From: a virus
IMG/VR virus record: IMGVR_UViG_3300047388_000113
Coordinates: 1-28,953 of that record
DNA length: 28,953 nucleotides
Strand: one strand, 5' to 3'
How positions within the stretch are numbered: position 1 is the first letter of the stretch; the number at the start of each line of letters is the position of its first letter. The notes below the pieces were generated by a model. The model saw only the letters and a program-made list of their open reading frames with translations. It had not been told where the DNA came from and did not search any database. Of the stretch, positions 25,878 through 28,953 are shown in pieces. A program made the position numbers and the translations under genes.

Positions 25878-25985
25878 GTTCAGTGCTCCAGTTCTATGGG
25901 GTCGAACTACCTGATATGAATGTAGTGTGTTCGCGTCAAAAGTAAAGGGTCAAAAGCAACTAATTTTCAAGAGGGTAAAACTGGT
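25878..25985 (-). promoter_or_regulatory. Promoter-leader cassette P4 (hairpin-less variant)
   Basis: TTTACT (25941-25946) inside the shared block CCCTTTACTTTTGACGC. The best -10 is TACATT (25919-25924) at a 16-bp spacing. The leader goes straight to GGTAGTTCGACCCCATAGAA and CTGGAGCACTG; the hairpin of P1-P3 is missing. Upstream TTGAAAATTAGTTGCTTTTG matches the P2 copy. It drives the nucleotide-metabolism and replication operon. Confidence 0.68.
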
Positions 25986-27447
25986 CACTACATGGTCTTA
26001 CGATGTGGAGTGTTTTACGAGCCCTAGTAGCAGCCACGTAAAACACCCGATGCTCAGCGTCCGGATCGGCTCGAAAGCCAGCCCAAGTCCGTCCGCTCAT
26101 GTCCGGAAGGAGGAGCACATTATCAGCCTCCGCTCCCTTCACACCATGGATCGTTTCAATGCGCACGCGCGGCAACCCAACCAGCTTCTCGCCGCGACGT
26201 AGACATGTGATATAGTAGTCGCGACGCTCCTCCGGAATGCCCACGAGCGCTTTGTACCAGACGACTCCGACAGGCCAGCGGTATAGCATCCGCATCTCCT
26301 CCACTGTGTACCGCGTCAATTCCTTCAGAGCGGGTTTCGGGAGAGCGAGCGCTTTGTTTATACCTCGGACCTCGGATGCCGAGAGGTCTACGACCTTATT
26401 GTTGTTGATCCGCTCCCAGAGCTTCATTGTGAAGATGTCATCTGGCTTTATCGCGGCTCCTTCGCGTCTTCTGTAATTGACTCCGAGCCCACGCACCATC
26501 CGCTCCAACTCTCCAAGCATGTAGTTGTTTCGAGCCAACAGCAGCCAGCTTCCCTCGTGCGAAAGGTCTACGCTCTCCGAGGTCATGTGCCAGTGAAGCT
26601 CGCCATCCTCGGAGCGCGGCGCGTAGGGTTTGCGGTAGCGATTTTGGATCCTGTGTGCAATCTTCTCGCCTAGCTCGAAGACGACCTTGGGAAGGCGCCA
26701 GCTCTGATGTAGCACCTCTGGGTCCGATGATAACGTGAGGAACTTTCCAACGTCCGCACCAGCCCAGCGATAGATTGCCTGGTCATCGTCACCTGCCGCG
26801 TAAACTCGCTCACAGCCACTGAAAGCTCGCTCCACAACTGCCCATTGCGCAGCAGTAAGGTCCTGAGCCTCATCGATGATGGCGACTCGGACTGGCACTG
26901 GCTTTCCTTCGCGGATGTATCCGTGGAGCATGTCGCTGAAGTCAACTTTTCCGGTGTCATTCTTATACTCCCTGAGAGCATCATTGAACTGTTTTAGATC
27001 GTGCCACGGTACTGCCTCGGCCAACTCGTGCCACGCATCTTCGAGCGAGGTCATCGTTGTGGATGCATAGTCCACCACTCGGAGCATCTTATCCCCACGC
27101 GAGCCCGATACTATAGGAGTATCTGAATCGTAGCGTCCGGATAGCTCGTATCCAATCAGCTCCGAGAACGCAAACCAGTCCGCTCGGTTCATTACTTCCT
27201 CATGCGACATTCCCAACTGGCGGTAAGTAAGAGAATGGATGGTGCGATACCAAGGCAGGTCCTCGTCAGGATCAAGCCCAAACCGAGCGGACGCGCGGAG
27301 CTTCGCTTCCTCCGCGCCAGCCTTGGTGAAAGTGACAAAGGCCACCTCCTTCGGGCTCACACGCGTCATCTCCTCCTCTGCGATGTCGAGCAATCGCGTC
27401 GTCTTCCCACTGCCAGGAGGTCCGAGAACCAAGTGGAGATTATTCAT
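25960..27447 (-). CDS. UvrD/Rep-like SF1 DNA helicase
   Basis: 495 residues. Motifs in order: I LGPPGSGKTTRLL (9-16 P-loop), Ia EVAFVTFTKAGAEEAK, II VAIIDEAQDLTAAQW, III YAAGDDDQAIYRWAGAD, IV HQSWRLP and SWLLLARNN, V RIETIHGVKGAEADNVLLL, VI HRVFYVAATRARKTLHIV. It is shorter than UvrD (about 720), with reduced 1B and 2B insertions, as in many phage helicases. It would unwind DNA 3' to 5' in replication or repair. ATGA overlap with a 55-residue gene upstream. P4 begins close to its stop codon. Confidence 0.95.
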   Translation of the reverse strand: MNNLHLVLGPPGSGKTTRLLDIAEEEMTRVSPKEVAFVTFTKAGAEEAKLRASARFGLDPDEDLPWYRTIHSLTYRQLGMSHEEVMNRADWFAFSELIGYELSGRYDSDTPIVSGSRGDKMLRVVDYASTTMTSLEDAWHELAEAVPWHDLKQFNDALREYKNDTGKVDFSDMLHGYIREGKPVPVRVAIIDEAQDLTAAQWAVVERAFSGCERVYAAGDDDQAIYRWAGADVGKFLTLSSDPEVLHQSWRLPKVVFELGEKIAHRIQNRYRKPYAPRSEDGELHWHMTSESVDLSHEGSWLLLARNNYMLGELERMVRGLGVNYRRREGAAIKPDDIFTMKLWERINNNKVVDLSASEVRGINKALALPKPALKELTRYTVEEMRMLYRWPVGVVWYKALVGIPEERRDYYITCLRRGEKLVGLPRVRIETIHGVKGAEADNVLLLPDMSGRTWAGFRADPDAEHRVFYVAATRARKTLHIVRPCSDQFYPLEN

Positions 27448-27611
27448 TTTTCACGAGCGAGCTTCATGAGTGTAAGAACTGCTGTGACTAATGCGCGACC
27501 TTGCTCTGGCGTCCCTCTACTTACAGCAGAGTAGATAGGATTGTACACACTGGCTCCTATACCAGTCAATGGTCGCATGATTTCATCAACCCACCGCTCT
27601 CCTTGGCTCAT
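27444..27611 (-). CDS. Hypothetical protein, 55 residues
   Basis: MSQGERWVDEIMRPLTGIGA start, then VYNPIYSAVSRGTPEQGRAL and VTAVLTLMKLAREK. ATGA overlaps with both neighbours establish the frame although the gene is short. Two short helices with a Pro/Gly-rich middle. No family is recognised. It is coupled to the helicase. Confidence 0.66.
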   Translation of the reverse strand: MSQGERWVDEIMRPLTGIGASVYNPIYSAVSRGTPEQGRALVTAVLTLMKLAREK

Positions 27612-27859
27612 GGCTTCACCTGTTCAAACTTCTTCGGATCGTGCACGGAGAGATTGAACCAGTTGTTTTGGCTCGGAAGAATGTGGCGCGAGCCTTCGAG
27701 GTGGTAGGTGAAATGATACTCATCATCCCACTTCACAAGGATAATGTAACAGCCGAAAGCTTCCGACCACCTGCGAGTGCCAGGCAGCGGAGCTACACGG
27801 CATGTACATTTGTTGACCTCGGGACGGTCCTTGCCGCACTTAGCGTCATGATGGTTCAT
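27608..27859 (-). CDS. Hypothetical protein, 83 residues
   Basis: MNHHDAKCGKDRPEVNKCTC start (C8, C18, C20), then a beta-rich body (FGCYIILVKWDDEYHFTYHL, SQNNWFNLSVHDPKKFE). The N-terminal Cys/His residues may hold a metal ion. The start overlaps the upstream stop as ATGA and has only a weak ribosome site. Function unknown. Confidence 0.68.
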   Translation of the reverse strand: MNHHDAKCGKDRPEVNKCTCRVAPLPGTRRWSEAFGCYIILVKWDDEYHFTYHLEGSRHILPSQNNWFNLSVHDPKKFEQVKP

Positions 27860-28005
27860 GGCTCAATTACACGCAATGGAGCTAATGTGGATTGGCCTTC
27901 CCATTTGCAGTTTGTACAATGGTACGGTTTGTCTGATCCTCTAGGACGTTTTGCATAGTATCTGCACACCGGACAAACAATTGCTTCCTCATTGGGACGC
28001 TTCAC
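27856..28005 (-). CDS. Zinc-ribbon protein, 49 residues
   Basis: GTG start at 28005 with GTGA overlap. VKRPNEEAIVCPVCRYYAKR then YHCTNCKWEGQSTL: C11, C14, C30 and C33 make a compact zinc ribbon. It ends in ATGA with the next gene. Too short for family assignment, but the overlaps at both ends and the cysteine spacing support it. Confidence 0.72.
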   Translation of the reverse strand: MKRPNEEAIVCPVCRYYAKRPRGSDKPYHCTNCKWEGQSTLAPLRVIEP

Positions 28006-28496
28006 TTGAGCCTCCCAATAGCCTTGGCGAAGGCGTCGAGGTACTTGTCGTTCATCATCTCAGCGTCGGCCACCAGCTCTGCGACGTACAGTTCTATGCT
28101 GGAACGGGCTGCGTCGTAGCGTTCCCTTGCCGAGTCCCAGTCGAAGTCCTCGTCAGTCTCGCCCGCTTCCAGATTCGCTTCGTGGAGGATGCAGACTGCC
28201 CTCTCGTAGTCATTGAGCAAATCCTTGACGGTCGGCCTTTCCGGTGTACCGGGGGAGACGGAATCGGGGGAGGCAGCCAAATTATCCTTGTGATTGGGGC
28301 AGGTGACTTTATGCGTCAACGCACCGTAGCGCCCACAGTGCTCACAAGGCCGAATTTGGACGTGAAGCGGCGTCATCTCCCTCGCAGCGCATGGGCCTTT
28401 ATGTCCGGGCTCACGCGAGCAATACCAGCCCACGGGCGGCAACTTGCATCCCAAATCCGGCGGTGTCTGGGGTACTGATTCTGAGGGGAGGGTCAT
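28002..28496 (-). CDS. Protein with two N-terminal zinc-binding motifs, 164 residues
   Basis: From ATG 28496 (ATGA overlap; a start 12 bp upstream is possible). The first motif GWYCSREPGHKGPCAAR is the widespread small phage/actinobacterial 'C....gH.GpC' knuckle. The second, CEHCGRYGALTHKVTCPNH, has C51, C54, C66 and H69. A helical C-terminal half follows (VKDLLNDYERAVCILHEANL, ARERYDAARSSIELYVAELV), probably coiled. Function unknown. Confidence 0.74.
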   Translation of the reverse strand: MTLPSESVPQTPPDLGCKLPPVGWYCSREPGHKGPCAAREMTPLHVQIRPCEHCGRYGALTHKVTCPNHKDNLAASPDSVSPGTPERPTVKDLLNDYERAVCILHEANLEAGETDEDFDWDSARERYDAARSSIELYVAELVADAEMMNDKYLDAFAKAIGRLK

Positions 28497-28717
28497 CCGG
28501 GCGTCCATTCTCGAAGATGTTTTGGGTTACGACGTTCTTGGCACACGCCACAGGCGCATATCGGATAGCGGCGAGGTGCAATCCAACGGTGAATTAGGCG
28601 CGTCCACCAGTGAAGCTCCCAACTGGCCTTGAGCGGTACAGCGGGAACCCATCGCCCGCTGAGTAATTGCTGCACAGATGGCTCTGTCTCTGGCGGTACG
28701 CCGGAGGGGGCGGTCAT
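28493..28717 (-). CDS. Basic protein with CACxxC cluster, 74 residues
   Basis: From ATG 28717 behind GGAGGGTGCCC, overlapping the upstream stop. MTAPSGVPPETEPSVQQLLS, then a Trp-rich middle (VPAVPLKASWELHWWTRLIH) and CACGVCQERR (C54, C56, C59). The tryptophan-rich part may sit at a membrane or bind a partner. No family is recognised. Confidence 0.66.
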   Translation of the reverse strand: MTAPSGVPPETEPSVQQLLSGRWVPAVPLKASWELHWWTRLIHRWIAPRRYPICACGVCQERRNPKHLREWTPG

Positions 28718-28923
28718 GGGCACCCTCCGGGGAAAATCTTCACATAGCGTTCACGGTTCCCCTCGTCCCACTCTTGATGACAGGCGAGGCAATCGTGGTA
28801 CATGAGGATCTTGGAGGACTGGGTATTCCGACTGCCACACTGCGGACATTGCACGTTCGGCCAAAGCGCCACGGTGATGAGACAAAGCACCACCAACGCC
28901 CCGACTGCATAAAGGGCTGTCAT
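28714..28923 (-). CDS. Membrane-anchored zinc-ribbon protein, 69 residues
   Basis: MTALYAVGALVVLCLITVAL is a single membrane span at the very start, directly followed by a zinc ribbon, CPQCG (C26, C29) and CLACHQEW (C45, C48). GAGGAACAA precedes the ATG. The fusion of an anchor with a ribbon mirrors, in one chain, the alternating membrane peptide and zinc-ribbon genes found near 5.4-6.4 kb. Confidence 0.72.
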   Translation of the reverse strand: MTALYAVGALVVLCLITVALWPNVQCPQCGSRNTQSSKILMYHDCLACHQEWDEGNRERYVKIFPGGCP

Positions 28924-28953
28924 TTGTTCCTCTTTTTGGGTACGCCGGAGGAA
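28920..28953 (-). CDS. Partial 3' end of an upstream gene
   Basis: An open frame entering from the right edge reads SSGVPKKRNK and stops at TGA 28922-28920, giving the ATGA overlap that is usual in this genome. Only about 10 codons are visible, so the product cannot be named. Confidence 0.4.
   Translation of the reverse strand, partial: SSGVPKKRNK

Noticed and set aside
28695-28951. 13-bp repeat GGTACGCCGGAGG
   Set aside because: Both copies are coding (SGVP in two adjacent genes); too short to call.
1-28953. CRISPR arrays, tRNA genes, insertion sequences, integrase
   Set aside because: No regularly spaced long repeats, cloverleaf sequences, transposase or recombinase motifs were seen on either strand by eye; a tRNA-scan would be needed to exclude a degenerate tRNA.

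Overview
This window is a stretch of a double-stranded DNA phage genome, or a prophage segment with no integrase in view. All supported genes lie on the minus strand, are packed head to tail, and mostly overlap by 4 bp. The recognisable hallmarks are a large and a small terminase subunit, a DUF4055-type portal, a family C replicative DNA polymerase with a separate DnaQ-like exonuclease, an SF1 helicase, a ThyX thymidylate synthase and an AAA+ ATPase. The host is not identified. A lipoprotein at 7542-7886 whose mature end reads CSQNAIGPDP resembles secreted proteins of Gemmatimonadota, which is only a weak hint.

Read in the direction of transcription (right to left), 28953-25960 holds small zinc-ribbon genes leading into a UvrD-like helicase. 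A promoter and short leader ORF (25821-25985) then start a long nucleotide-metabolism and replication operon (25818-16958): a lysine-rich protein, a FAD-dependent oxidoreductase, ThyX, a HAD phosphatase, a MazG/DUF6378-like protein, a DnaQ exonuclease, three tiny zinc-ribbon genes, DNA polymerase III alpha, an HD hydrolase and a PD-(D/E)XK nuclease. Three more promoter-leader units (near 16.9, 16.0 and 13.8 kb) drive short accessory operons. These contain zinc-ribbon proteins, an HNH endonuclease, a tandem helix-turn-helix regulator, membrane peptides and the AAA+ ATPase.

A 407-bp non-coding region (7135-7541) follows. It has an AT-rich core (about 29% G+C over 7291-7440, counted by hand) with four TATTA(G/C) repeats at helical spacing, and it lies directly upstream of the small terminase gene. 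Beyond it are the packaging and virion genes: small terminase, seven tiny genes (three zinc ribbons and three membrane or secreted peptides among them), large terminase, portal, and tail-fibre-like genes running off the left edge.

The most distinctive features are: (1) a promoter-leader cassette repeated four times, with an invariant CCCTTTACTTTTnACGC block, a compensatorily varied 5'-terminal hairpin, and a GTAGCGAA/RBS segment; (2) a large expansion of small cysteine-pair (zinc-ribbon-like) proteins; (3) the phased repeat array next to the small terminase gene; (4) a divergent ThyX lacking two histidines usual in the family, next to a FAD oxidoreductase. Annotations rest on reading the sequence and on remembered family motifs. 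No database search was run.
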